Of a stretch of 64,000 nucleotides of DNA, positions 24,156 to 36,800 are shown piece after piece (position 1 is the first letter of the stretch; every line of letters starts with the position of its first letter). The notes beneath the pieces were generated by a model. The model made no database searches. It saw only the letters and a list, made by a program, of their open reading frames with translations, and was not told the origin of the DNA. Source of the DNA: Neospora caninum Liverpool (lineage: Eukaryota; Apicomplexa; Conoidasida; Eucoccidiorida; Sarcocystidae); NCBI RefSeq assembly GCF_000208865.1, contig NC_018397.1, forward strand, positions 868,001-932,000, in the 5' to 3' direction. A program made the position numbers and the translations under genes.

Positions 24156-25751
24156 GAAAACGGAGCCCGCGAAGACGCAAACGTTCTGCCCGGCCGTTTG
24201 GACCCGAAAGAGCGGCGAGTGCCTCGCGAAGGGTATCGGCCTCGCTCACCATCCGCGCGCGACAAGGGGGAACGAATAGAGAGCAGGAAAAGGCTTTTTT
24301 CGGCACAAAAATGTGTGGAGACAGAAGCCGCGAGAACGGATCGGCGAGCTCTGTGGGCGGTGCACGGATTGGAGGAGAGAAGCTGCGAGGAAAGCCGCGG
24401 GGCGCAGATGCGGGGCCGCAAGCCGGGAGCAGAAAAGCGAGGATCTGTTCTGGGCGATTTGCGCAGGCGTTTTTGAGTTCCGTTTCTTGCGTGAACGAAA
24501 AAAGCCACATTCAGACAGCCAGTTTGATTGCGTCTTGGCAGCGGCCTTTTTATACTAGCGGCAGGGAGATGACAGCTCTGAAACGAGCAGAGGGTATCGC
24601 GAATGCACACCGAGGCACGGTGGAGGTGGGGGGACCGATGCAGCTGTGTGTTGACGGCCCTGAGGAAAATGTCGAGAGAGAACAGGGACTTGTGACAGCG
24701 TTTCTGTGTTTATATATATATATAAGTACATGTATACATGTGTATACACGTGTATTCAACTTATTGAATAGAGAAATACGAGTACAATGAAGACACAGAG
24801 CTGCCTATGAAGCCGCTCGGGAGCGCGAGTGTACTTGATGGAAGTCTGGAGTGTTGCGGTGCCGTTCCTCAGTGTTTGTGACACGTGAACGGGATCGGTT
24901 TCGATCGCTTTCCAGGCGAACTTCGTTACATAAAAACGAGGCCTCACATGAGAGTCGGAAATCCTCGGCAAGAAAGGTGGTTTCCGATTCGTCTCGCTGA
25001 GATTTCACCAGTTGCGAGTTGCAGGCAGCAAGGGACAGAGCTGGACTCTCAAATTGCGAACCGTTTTTCGTTTACCCGAACGCGAACGAAAGAGGCTTTT
25101 TGTAGTCTTTGCTCTCTCGAGTCCGCCCCAGGCTAGACAGAAGAGGACGCGGCAGCTTCGATTGCACCGATTCGATTAGAAAGCATCGCGAACGATGGCA
25201 GAGTACAGTTTCAGGTTTTGACCGTTATCAAAATGCAGGCCTTTGTAAGGCGATGAAATGTGCGCGGGAGTCGGCTGCCCCATGCACAAGGGACCACAAA
25301 GAAACGTGTTCGGGGTGCCGGATACACCCTGCCGGTACTCGTCTTTGCACGGTCTACGCCAACAATTTTGTCGGGGTACCGTCGAAAAAGTTACAAACAC
25401 TATATATTATCCGAAGATAAATGATGCACACAGGGCTTCACCCACGGCGCGCGGGGTACGGTAGAGGCCAGCTGCGTTCATTGTATGCAGTGACGATGTT
25501 TGGAGAACTCGACCATGCATCGACGGCATTTGGAGAACTCATCCATGGACAGCGGTTTTTCGTTTCCGCCCAGGTATTTGCGGATAGGGAACCTGGCACC
25601 ACGCAAAAAAAGCCGAGACCATTCGTTGTGCGGCGTGCTTTGACACTGTGGTTCACGCTGTTCCCCGTAGCTGTTGCACACGTGCCGGTCAACTGCGCGG
25701 CTCCGCTGTTAACGCAAAAAGTTTGTGAAGACTGGAGGCGGGCGACTCTCT
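24156..25751. other. Convergent spacer between the LMBD1-like and acyl-CoA synthetase genes
   Basis: The two stop codons (24155 plus, 25752 minus) face each other, so this stretch should hold both 3' UTRs. A TA run lies at 24711-24724, flanked by gtatacatgtgtatac-like palindromic sequence. I see no gene. The open frames here (for example 23915-24790) continue antisense or out-of-frame readings of the neighbours. Confidence 0.55.
25499..25547. repeat. Two-copy 30-nt-period direct repeat
   Basis: TTTGGAGAACTC followed by a near-identical 7-mer (GACCATG or ATCCATG) starts at 25499 and again at 25529, giving 17 of 19 matching positions. It lies in the convergent spacer and has no coding interpretation. 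Confidence 0.7.
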
Positions 25752-28700
25752 CTACGGCCACCAAGACCGAAGCCAAGGCAGGAGTCGCCTCCACCAAGGC
25801 GCGTCCCGCAGCGCCACTGCGGTGTTGACGTCGGAGACGAATTGCCTGTTCGCCATCTGCCTGTACAGCTCGTCGATGTCTTTGCTGTACTTTCGGACAA
25901 GGAGCGCCCGCTTCGTTTTGAAGGTGGGCGTGAGCATCCCGTTGTCGGGCGTCCACGCGTCGGCGGTCAGGTGCACGTTTTTGATCTTTTCAAAGCCGAG
26001 CAACTGCGCCTCGCTGGCGATCCGGTCAAACTCAGCCAGGATCTCTTTTTTCAGCGCAAAGTCCGCGAGGGCTCTCTGGAAAAGCGCGTCGTCGCCCGCT
26101 TCACCAGCCGGCGCTGCCGCAGCTGGATCCTCCGCCCGCTCCGCGTCCCCGTACGCCTTTCGCGCCCAGTCGAGGACCCGCCGCCGGTCTGGGACGACGA
26201 CGGCGACCGGGTACGACTGGGAGTCGTAGCCGTGCACGAGCATGTTCTCGACGAACGCGCTCGCGCCGTAGATGCCCTCGAGTTTCTCGGTCTGCAGATA
26301 CTCGCCCTGCGCCAGTTTGATGAGGCTCTTCTTCCGGTCGATGATTTTCATCGATCCGTCAGGTTGGATCTCCACCACGTCGCCCGTGGCAAGCCATGGC
26401 TTGGCGCCGTCGGCGTCGAAGTGCAGACACTCGGCGGTCAATTCTTTCTGCCGAAAGTACCCCGCAAAGACGTTGTCGCCGCGCACGAGCAACTCACCCT
26501 GCGGCTGCTCGCTCTTGGTCGCGTCGTAGCTCTCCCAGGAGCGCACCTTGACTTCCAGACACGCCGTCGGTCCGCCGACGCTGTCGTACGAGTCGTCGTT
26601 CCGGTACGCTTGCCAGCTCCCGGCGCCGGCGGTCTCAGTCATTCCCCACCCCTGGATGATGTTCAGGCCGAGGTACTTTTCGAGTTTCTGCTGCACGGCG
26701 GCGTCGAGCTTCCCCCCGCCGCAGGCGACGAACTTCATGCTGTCTGGCGAGCCGAAAATCCGCTCGCGCATGATCCGCGAGGCGCCGAGCAAGTCGTCGT
26801 ACCAAAGGTTCGGCTGAGAGCCCTTCGCCGTGGACCGCAGTTTGCGCGCAACCGCGAAGCCGACCAGGAGGCGGTTGAGGAGCGGCTGCTGATTCAGCCG
26901 CGCCTCGATCTTCTCCAGCAGCGTCGTCGCGAGTTTCGGAACCATCAAGACGAGCGACGGCTTCGCCGCCCGCCAGTCCTCAGGGATCAACTCGCGCTTT
27001 CGGGAGAAAAACGCAATTCGGACGCCATGGGCCAGAGCCGCATACTCAATCACCCGCTCAAACACGTGGGACAGGGGCAAGTACGAAATGTGCACAAAGT
27101 CCGACGTGATGCCCAGCGTCGTCGGGTTCTGAATGTACAGTGAGCGAATCACTGCAACCCAGTTCTTGTTTGTCAGCATCACACCTTTCGGACTCCCGGT
27201 CGTTCCTGAGCCATACGCACACAACGAAAATGGAAACGCGTCACGAAGGCGGTGCCGGGACGTACGCGGCGACCGACACACTCACCGCGCGCTCCGAGGA
27301 GCGAGAGTGGAAGAACAGGAAACACAAACCCGACAAAAGGGAAACGCCTCTCCGACGACGCCGAGGCCCCTGTGTGTGTGCGTGTGTGGTGTGAAAAGGC
27401 TCATTTTGCTGACATTGAAATACGCTGCCTTCCGACACACTTCTCCGGCGCTCGGCTTTCAGAGGCGATTTCCACTCGCGTCCTTTCCCACGTGGTCCAC
27501 CCGATGAAAGGCCAGAAATGGGGAACGGCAAAGACAGCCGAGGACAGCGTTGCTGTTCGACTGCCTCTCCTCACTGACGGCTTACCGGATGTATACACAA
27601 TGGTGAACACGCGCTCTGGATCTTGCTTCAGCACCGGACGCGTCGGATGCTCCCTTCCGAGATTCAGCACTTCGTCAAAGGAGAGCACTTGCGTCCCGAG
27701 CGTTGCAAATTGTCTTTTCTGCTCGGAGATGTCGAGGTCTAGCGGCGGGTCCAGAGGCGACCTGGCGTGCAAGACCACGATTGTCTTCAGTTCCGAAAGC
27801 GACGGCTTCAAATCCTCGAGAAGCTTCAGCTTGTCGACATCGGTGACAATGCACGACAGCTCTGGAAACGCCACAAACACGGAGCCGAACGAAAGTGCAA
27901 ACAGCTAGATCCACACGCTCGTCCGTCGGACACGTCTGCATGCCCATAGATGCGTAGGCGCGAGTGCATGCGCGAAGGAAGGGGAAAACGCTCGATTAAG
28001 CATAGGCATACGTGCCCGTACGCAAACGCGTAGTGAGTGCATTCGAAAAAGCAAGGAAAGGTGCACTGCGGTGGGGCTTCTGCATCCCCTCTGGTACGCT
28101 TTCCACTGTACGCCGTTCAAAAACGATCGCCGAAAGATAGCGAACCGAGAGCAAACGCAGGCTGGTCGAGAACCCCCGGAGGCCCTAAAGTTGCAGCTCT
28201 CGACTGTGCGGGCGACGGAGTGCTAGCAGTAGGCAGCCAAACACAGCGGGCGACGTCTCGACGCACGGCGAATCTCCGAACCACGGACACTGTAACACTC
28301 TCTCGGGACCGTCCGGCGTGGGTTGTGTGTGCGAAGTGATGGTCACTGACTTGATTGCTCGGCGATGCTTTGCACGTGCTCAGCGGGGAAGGTGTAATGG
28401 AGAGTGACAGACGTGAGAGGAGGGTAGGCGGAGACCGCTAAATCAGTGAAGATCCACTCTTTTCTGGACTGGAGGAGAATTCCGACGTTGGCGAATGTCC
28501 CGTCGTTTCGGTCTTCATCGGGGAATGTCTCCAGTTTTATCCCGTCAGATCGCAGCAGCGCGGCTAAACCTGAGCCGAAGGCACGGACTGTTTCGTCGAC
28601 TTTTGCATAGGAGATATAGTCAAAGCCATCCGTGACCTCTGAACTTTTTCGTTCGCCCATGCACGGTTTCTCCGGCCCCTCGTGAAGCGACATTCCGACC

Positions 28701-29733
28701 TGGAAAATGCCGTACGGACTCCACCACCAGTCATTCTCCGTTGGGGGATCGAGAACTCGCGTGTCTGCAAAAGACGAGACTTGCAGCTCTGGATCGAACA
28801 GCGACTGCAAAGAGTTCCCGATCGAAGGTATCGAGTACCCGGAGTACGCCGCAAATCCCGTCGATCGCCATACTGCGCTCTCTCCTGGGCCTGCGGAAAA
28901 CACGAGAGACCGAGGACAAAAAATCCGACAGCGGAATCAAACGCACAAAGCCTCTTCGACACCGACAGCACAGTTCTCAGAAACCGAAAGACGGTGGAGA
29001 TCTGTGAAAATATCCGTTCCAAGCTCCGTGAACGGAGGTCCCGTGAGCCTGGATGACAAAGATGCACGCCTCGACGTGGAGCGGTTGACGAGAACCGGCA
29101 CGTTCGTAGGAGCATCATGCGCGCATGCACGGACTCAAACAGGCGACAAAGTTTGAAAACTGACGCGGATAGGATACACACTTTGACTCCGTATACGCTC
29201 TGGGGTATACGGTGGCTAGGGAGACAGCGGTCCGCCGTCTGAGGGGACGCGGGGGTGGCCTGAGAGCAGAAATACGCGGGAGTCTCTGCTTCAAAAACGA
29301 TGCATCAAGAGCAGGATGACCTGAGGCCCGCTTGAGCGAGGAGGCATGAACAGATGCGTGGAAGGCGGGCACGCGCGCTGGCCCTTCGTGTTACCACACT
29401 TTTCACGTGAAAAAACGCCGGTTCGGGCCACGAGAGGAAGCAGCACACCTCTAAGCACGTTGAAGAGAAGCCCCCTTGAAGAGCAGACGTTTTTTGATGG
29501 ACGGGAAAAGACAGAAAATGAGGGAACGGGTCACAGCCGACACAGTCGTGTATACACGCGTGTGTGCGTAGCATTTCCGGAGACAGAGACAACGGAGTGG
29601 AGCCGAGAGCTGTGTTAACTGACTCACGGCCACGCGACGGGATTCGTGGTTCCACAGATACACATTCTCCAACACTTCGAAAACGAAGAGTCTCACTATT
29701 ACCTGGACTGCCAACTGGGGTCGCGTACATCAT
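25752..29733 (-). CDS. Long-chain acyl-CoA synthetase (AMP-forming, EC 6.2.1.3), four exons
   Basis: Activates fatty acids to acyl-CoA with ATP, for lipid synthesis, remodelling or beta-oxidation. Minus-strand exons: 29733-29703, 28890-28351, 27861-27586, 27205-25752; every joint keeps phase, giving 766 residues, the usual LACS length. The P-loop YTSGTTGSPKG spans the exon 3/4 junction (TCCG joined to GAACGACC). Further motifs: ISYLPLSHVFER, the linker motif IIQGWGMTETAG, WLATGDVVEIQPDG, and the fatty-acyl signature IIDRKKSLIKLAQGEYL with its catalytic lysine nearby. The N-terminus becomes MMYATPVGSPGPGESAVWR only if the 31-nt first exon is used. This resembles the SAVYR start of apicomplexan ACS proteins and supplies the only good ATG, since the frame upstream of 28890 starts at an intron-type acceptor. 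A second ATG follows directly at 29730. The tail is Trp/Arg-rich (DAPWWRRLLPWLRSWWP), without an SKL-type peroxisomal signal. No clear signal peptide. Confidence 0.95.
29703..29733 (-). other. 31-nt first coding exon of the acyl-CoA synthetase gene
   Basis: ATG ATG followed by eight codons and one extra base ends at a good donor (CCAG, then GTAATAG). The acceptor at 28890 (ttttccgcag, then GCCCAGGAG) restores the frame exactly, giving ...SPGPGESAVW. The intervening intron is about 812 nt. Confidence 0.65.
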
Positions 29734-32319
29734 CGTGGCCAAACAGCGGAAGGGTACTTCACTCCGCCGAGTCTGAGAAAGCTGCCTTCCGGAAAAGACT
29801 CTGTTCCCGAAAAGTGTTCTGTCGGAGGCTCACGGAAGCGAGAAGACGGACGCATACAACAGCGACACGCCAGGACGCGGAAAACTACCACCAAAAACTG
29901 TGAGACGTCAAAAGCCAGCCTCTCGCGACACGACGCCCGTGCTGCGGAAAAGTCTTGGGTAGTGGATCGCGTCTCGATCCCGTTCCGCTGCGGCGGTGAG
30001 AAGCAGCTCGGAGACAAGGAGCCCCCCGTGCAGCGAGATGGGTTGGTCGTGCTACTTTTCGCACACCCGCGGAGTCACCCGCTTCAACGGATCACTCGAA
30101 AATGCTCGCCGGTGACGAAAAGACGTGTTGAGGCGCCAGGGACTCCCGATTATTTTGTTCCCGGTTTGGAAGAAGGTATGCGTGCCTGGCAGAGAACCAG
30201 CTGTATGCAGCGTTCTCAGAGCAATCGTAAGCGCGGTCTCGGAAGCACTCCCCCCGTACCTGCAACGGTTGACACACGCACGAGGTCGAGGACCCAATCG
30301 TCCGGTTCTAGTGTCGAGCACTCCTGGCAACACCACTCGCTGTTCCCGGTGACATGCCGAGAACCGCGATTTTTGTGACGGCTGACGGACAGAGCCACAG
30401 GAGCGTATCGCACTCGAGTGACAACCATACTGCGACAGGTGGGGTCTTCGACAGTGACTCCGAGTTGATAACTATGGTGCTGCAAGTGTGCAGACTGGGT
30501 CAATGGAACCGGGAAGCTGCGAAAAGAAGTGATGCGTTTGTATCTGCAGACAGCACAAGAAGTCGACAAGGCTTCTAAACTTACTCCAGGAGTGGCAAGA
30601 GCGGCTCGGTTGCACCGTTAGACATGTACGAGACTCTCAGCTGCTCACTGGAAAACTAGGGTTTTTTTGGCCGCTGGCATGCGACAACAGGAATCGAACC
30701 GTGAGTTGCTTTCTTCGACAGGAATGCTGTCAAAAGTCGTCAACAGCATGCCTCCAGAAATACAGCGGCAGAGGGCAGACAGCGCGTTTTCGCAGTAAGT
30801 GACCCAATGGGAAATTATACATGTACGAGGCGGGTCCCGGGGTCTGGATCATCTAGGTTTCCACACACACAACGTCATCATTTGTCCACGTTTTGGTTAG
30901 CGGCGCATTCTTCACCCGCTACCAAAACAGCGACACTTCATGTGTTCACTAAATCCACTGAGGCGACATTTCAGTATTTCTCTTAGCAGTAGTTGCTTCT
31001 GCCTATAGCATTTAGGATCAGTGGTGCTGCAGAGAGGGTCAGCAATAACTATTGTAGGATCGACACTTCCGCAAGTTTTCCAGACAGAAAATATGGGCGC
31101 ATACTGTTCCAGACGGTCAGCTGTTTTACTAACATATCGCACTCTAAGGTGGCCGGTACCTACACGGCCACACGAGGGTGAAAAAGATTTTGCAGGGAAG
31201 TCAATTCAACGTGCGTGTCCGGGTGGTTTCTAACTGGCTTTGAAGGCGTTCACGTTTTTTGTTTGTGCCACAAAGACACAGCCTCAGCGAGCACATGACC
31301 CACTTGATAAACGGAAGGCACAGTCTTTGACCAAGCTATTTACTGTCATTTGCAGTTCTCAAAAAGGCTGGTGGCGTCCTCGTGGGGTGGGGTGTCTCAA
31401 CCACGACTAGCGGAAGGTTTAGGAATATCTCGAGATGGATCACAGTATCCGTGCAGCATCTGTGCAGCGCTTCATCCCGGCAAGCGTGTTTCTTCACGTC
31501 GAGCTCGTTGCCACCGCCCAGGCGGTTAGATTCTTTTGGAGGGGAACGTCTGATTCGTCAACGGTCCCTTTCTTTGACTCCTCAATGCGTTGAGACTGCT
31601 TAGGAACTGTGGTTTCGTGTTGCGTTGCTGCGTGATTGGCTTTCTGTATTCGTGACTTCTGCTTGTCTTCAGACGCTACAAGGTGGGACGTTGGCGAGCG
31701 CAGCAGACAACCTTCGTTGCTATGGCTGCACACGCTGCTAGTCCATTTCTGACATTTTTTTTTGCGCGTTTCCCTGTTCGCTTGGAAGTTTTTGTCTCTA
31801 TCTTGAGAGGCGAGAGGTGGATTCGCCTGATCCCACTCCGGTCCTGCTTTCACGTCGGCGTTCCTATTTGTGCACTAATCTCGTGTCAGTTTTTTCACCT
31901 TGGTTGCAAACAGTTCAATCCTAAGTGACTGCAACTAGCCTTGCTTGGCAAGTCGTACGCTTATTCCTGCAAATAACAACTGGAACTCTTTTGGCAAGGC
32001 ATAAAGACTAGGTTTTGTCTCTGCCACAGTGCTGTGAGTCTTGTCCCCGTCTGTCCCGTGCGTACGATTGGTTCGCTGGCTACACACCGCAACAAGTTGT
32101 TTGCCATCTCTTCTGTTGTTCATGTTTCTATATTTTGGCCACACTTTTCGTCTTTTCGAGCGAATGTTCGAGTGATTAGGGACCTGTGAGAGTTTCTCTG
32201 ATTGTTTACACCTCACACCACGAAGCCCATTGCGGTGTGACATAGAGGGAGGCGTTTTCTCTCGGTTGTGGTGCTTCCCCTCTGTTGACATCTTTGTTTT
32301 CCGCCGAACGTTTGAATCA
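29734..32319. promoter_or_regulatory. Divergent upstream region between acyl-CoA synthetase and Argonaute
   Basis: Starts at 29733 (minus) and 32320 (plus) diverge, so both promoters are expected within these 2.6 kb. A TGAGACG heptamer at 29901-29907, 170 nt upstream of the synthetase start, matches the WGAGACG element reported as enriched in Toxoplasma promoters. From about 30600 the sequence becomes visibly lower in GC and stop-rich in all frames, with no coding signal until 32320. About 31590-32300 directly precedes the Argonaute start and is probably its 5' UTR. Confidence 0.5.
29901..29907. promoter_or_regulatory. WGAGACG-type element
   Basis: TGAGACG, located 168-174 nt upstream of the acyl-CoA synthetase start codon. 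The family of motifs is known from Toxoplasma promoter studies. A single heptamer match can arise by chance, so this is weak support. Confidence 0.3.
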
Positions 32320-33813
32320 ATGAACGGAGGAGGCAGAGGAAGAGGAGAGTCCGGTGGAGATAGAGGCCGAGGTGGAGGCCAGAGAGGGGGTGAAGGGAGA
32401 GGCGGCGACTACCGAAATGGCACCAACGCTCACGGAAGGGGATTCGAGAGTGGAGATCAGCGCAACAGATATCGTGGAGGAGGATCCTTTGGGGGAGGAG
32501 GCAGAGGAGGCATGGGTGGAGGAGGTTTCGGCTCTGTTTTACCCGTAATGCGCGGTCCTCTGAAGTGTCTTTCCAATCACTGCGGATTAGTCGTGTCGCG
32601 CCGCAAACAAGGGCTGGCTTTATGGAAGCACTTCGTGGACTTCAAAGCGAAAGCAGAGCCTGGGAAGAAGCGTATGCTCTCGTATGAGGCGCGTCGTGAA
32701 CTTCTTGACGAGTTCTTGGATGGTCTGGTACGTTGCTAGTTACGGTTACTCAGTTTTCCCTGCCTGTCAATGTTGGTTGAACGCCCTGCGGATTATGTAA
32801 AGTTCAGCGAAGATGGTCCTTTGAAGCGTGAAGGATAAAGCGAATCGGGCTGTCGCGTCAGTTCGTCTGCCCTATTAGCGTAAAAAATTTCAACTGGACT
32901 GTAGACTAAACTCCTTGCTGTTGTGAGAGGGCCAGAGCTGGACTGCAACAACACCGTACCGAACATTCGTTTTTCATTCAGGGGGGAAGGCCATGATTTC
33001 CCACCTTATTATTTCACAGCCTCAGCTCGATCCTGTCAAAGGCCTGTCATCGCTTCTGTCGCTGTGGACGTGCGGAGACGCCTGTAATGTAAGGAGGGGA
33101 ACGTAATAGGACGGCGTCACCACAGTGCGTTTGTGGCCATGCCAAGACGAATGCCTCCGACTCATATGCATGCTTATGGTGTCGATAAACCCCGTAGTTC
33201 TTTGTTCCTCGTACGCCCGTGAAGCCGTTTTACTTGGCATTTCTCCGACAACAGAGCATATCGCAAGGGTTTTCCCAGTATCCTCGGACAACTGGAGCCG
33301 AGCCAGTCGTGATCACGTCTGACTTCTGACTTCTCTTGCGGTTGATTGCAGGTTGCCCTGGACCACCTCAAGAGGGAGGAGCGATCTCTCATTCTATACG
33401 ACGGAGATCACCTTCTCGTCTTTATGGGGAAACTTGAATATGTAGAGACACTTCGAGGCGTGACCTTGAGCATACATCCTCAGCAATGCGTAAACATGGC
33501 CAATCTTGGGCATCCCTCCAAGACGCACGACAGTGGAACTGAGGAAGTTGCCCAGGCAAGTAGCTTGCTGTCTGTGTCGTACATTTCCCTCCTCTTCCGT
33601 TCGCATGTCCGTTCACTGCAAGACGATTGTGTGTCCTGGTGACAAATACGATGTTGCCATTTCCCTCATCAAGGCGACGCTCTGTGCGAAAGAAGTGACC
33701 AGCAGCTTCCTGCGTCTATACTTGCCTTTTGCGCCTTACGTCGTATGCCCCCTCTTGCTATCTTGATTTATCTTCCTTTTCATAAGGACGTATCCATATC
33801 CATACATCTCTCT

Positions 33814-33854
<41 letters not shown>

Positions 33855-36800
33855 TGGTGCGGGTGTCGGAGGATTTTGTGTGCCAGGATTTGCCACTGTG
33901 GAGAAGCAAAGGCAAAACGGAGGCACAAAAGGCAATACCCTATGTCACCTGAGTTATGGATTACATGGTCTTGTACCTTGCTACAATGCATACCCCCCTC
34001 ATATAGTTCACGGGTAGCTTCTCTCGAGAGACCAGATATTTCGTTTTGCACTGTACCTCTGCAGATTTTGCAGTTGATCATGAATCATGCTGCAGTTCAA
34101 GAGGGGTACCAAATGTTCAACGGGGTCAATTTCTTCAAGGACCTGCCTGAGAACTTTTTTCCTCTACGCGGACAAAATAAAGCCTTCCAGATATGGGACG
34201 GTTTCTCCCAAGCTGTGGCGCCGTATCAAACGTCAGGAGCGCTGAGCTGGAACGCGGTATTCAATCTTCGTGCGTGTACTGCAACGAAGGCCATTCCCCT
34301 CGTCAAGTATATTGAGATCCAGGCATCCGCTGTAAGCGCTGGGGAACAGCGCTCTTGTGCGTCAACAGGAGGAACGTCGATTTGCTCATTGTCTCACCCA
34401 CTTTTTCTACCTATGCACAACTTCCTACCCGAGAAACAGGGACTCATTGTTGTGCTACACAACGTTTTCGGTGGTCCTTTCTTTCCTTCGTTTTTCGTTG
34501 CAGATTGCGAAAAGGATGGTGGACTTGTCCACTGACAAAGGCTGCCGAGCCCTGATGGCCGATGCGGAAGTGATGAGAAGGCTCAATAAACGTCTGAGAG
34601 GGACGAAAGTGGAGTCTTTCCATATTCTCAATCGAGACACAAAACGGCCAGAGAAGAGGGTTTACAAGCTGAAGGAATTGATGACCTTCTCTGCGAGCAG
34701 TGAGGAGAGCCGTTTTGATTTGCAGGATGGCAGAACAGTTACGGTGCTGCAGCATTTTCAGGTGCGTCTTCCACCATCTGGAGCGTATAACTTCAGGATC
34801 GGTCTTTCGTTGGGAGTGGTGATGGAGTGTCTTCAGTCATTGAAAAACGTTTTGAAGCTGACGAGCAACATGAACAACGTTTGCCACATTCAACGGTCGC
34901 CTTCCTCTTGAGAGGCAGAAGTCTTTGCTGTGTAGACAAATGCAAACGCGGGCATGCTAACGTCTCGAGAACCACGCTTTTCACGTACTCGATGCCGTTG
35001 CTTTCTGCTGAAGCTGTAGACGGTTTCTTCCTCTGTTTGCATCGTGGATAACTTTCTATTAACATTCACAGAGTGCCCTCTAATTGCCACCGCCCCGCCG
35101 GGTTCCATTTCGACGGTACCTTTCCGTCAACCCCTATGCACTGTCCCGCCGAATGTCCGGTTCGGTTTTGTCCACTTTCCTTTTCAGGAATCATATCCTC
35201 ATGTATCTGGTATTCCGCCGTTCCAGCTACTAATCAACACGCGCAGCAAAAATCGCCCCGCGTATTTGCCGATCTCCATCGTCACGCTCAAACATCAGCC
35301 AGTCCGGGAGGGCATCACTGATGAGGATCGTGCGCAGGTATTGTTTCTTCGTGACGTGGAAAGAGTCGTCTTCAAGGGAACGGTGACGGAGAAAGAACGG
35401 GCTTTTCAAGACCTGTCATATATCCCGGTGCTTGAACCATTACTCGTGTTTCTTCTCGTCTTTGTCATTGCGGTCCTGTCCCGCCAGGGTGAGGGGTCCG
35501 TCGACGCCTGTTCTTCTCGTCCGTGGTGGCATTTCCAGTGTGCTGATATTCGCTTTTCGTATGTTCCTGCCATGTGCTCAGATCGCAGAACACATGATCA
35601 TGCCTCCTCGAAATCGCGTGGCAAAGAGTGAGCAGCTGTTAAGCCTTGTCTTTGGGCCGCAGGGAGGCTCAGCTACGAAGGTTCTCGATGCTTTTGGCGT
35701 AGTGCTGCAGCGTGAAGCAAAGACAGCAGAAGGGAAAGTCCTTGAATCTCCTCTCATCAAGTACCGCGAAGTCCCAGGCGGAATCCCAGGCAGGTCGACG
35801 AAAACAATCCGCCCAGCTCAGGGCGACTGGAATTTGCGGGACGCAGCCTTCTGCCGTGGCACAGTGTGCCGAGTCTGGGCATTGTATTCGTTCGTTGAGA
35901 CCAATCAAAATGTTATTGAGAAGTTGGCAAGAGTCCTGAAAGCTCAGGGCGCAACGTACGGTGTTAATTTGACGACCAAACCGGGACTGGGCGCTTACAC
36001 GAGAAGCGATCGGCGCGCTATGCTGGACCAGTTTGCCGCCTTTGTTGCTCTTGCAAAGACCAAGGGTTGCGAACTCCTCTTCGTGATTCTAAATGAACGC
36101 GTTTCCATGGAAATATATCAAATTGTGAAGTCATGCACGGACGTTAACTTCCCGTCGCAGTGTTTAAACGGACGACACAAATGCATTGAAGCGATCTTCC
36201 GTGGAGGTAAGCGAGAACGCCTTCGCAGAAGCCGGAGGACTGTAGAGAGAACGAGTGCTAGAGATGGGGGTAGCCACGTCATATTGGACCGACGGAACAG
36301 TAAGGCGGGGCAGAAAATCATCAGAAGGACTCGAAGAAGAACCAGCGGCCATGAAGGGGAAGGACCCTGTTATTCACTCCTGAATCACCTGCGCGACAGC
36401 TGTGTCTCAAACCTATATAACAGGGCACGTTGCCGCGGCCGGCTTCCTGAGTAGCCACTGCACAAAGGCCATTCCTTTTCCTCCAACTAATTCGTTTGAT
36501 GTCACAGTGGTCTCCGGTTGTCAATACACCCCTCGAGAGATGATTCTTTTTCACCGCACAGTTTGTCTCCATGTTTCACATTTTATTTGTCACAAGGGTC
36601 TCGAGTTGCTTGAGCGCTGCACTTTCACCCGATTTTGAAAGAATCGAGGAGCGCCCACCGTAATATTCAGCTTACAGTATAGAGTTGCACAGGAAGGTAA
36701 CTTCGTGGCCCGAGTAGAGGCATGAATTAGGGAAAGGATTGACAACATGTGCGGGGAGTGCATTCATTGGGCCTCTGTTGCGCTTATATCTTTGACTGTC

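Noticed and set aside
25725..27143. A 472-codon plus-strand frame
   Set aside because: It lies exactly antisense to the last exon of the acyl-CoA synthetase, whose motifs are unmistakable; it is a shadow of the GC-rich coding strand.
35080..35187. Starting Argonaute exon 6 at the acceptor near 35072-35075
   Set aside because: The acceptor at 35187 (ttttcag, then GAATCATATCC) is stronger, keeps phase and gives the expected PAZ sequence HFQ-ESYPHV. The earlier start adds a non-homologous Pro-rich insert or meets a stop.
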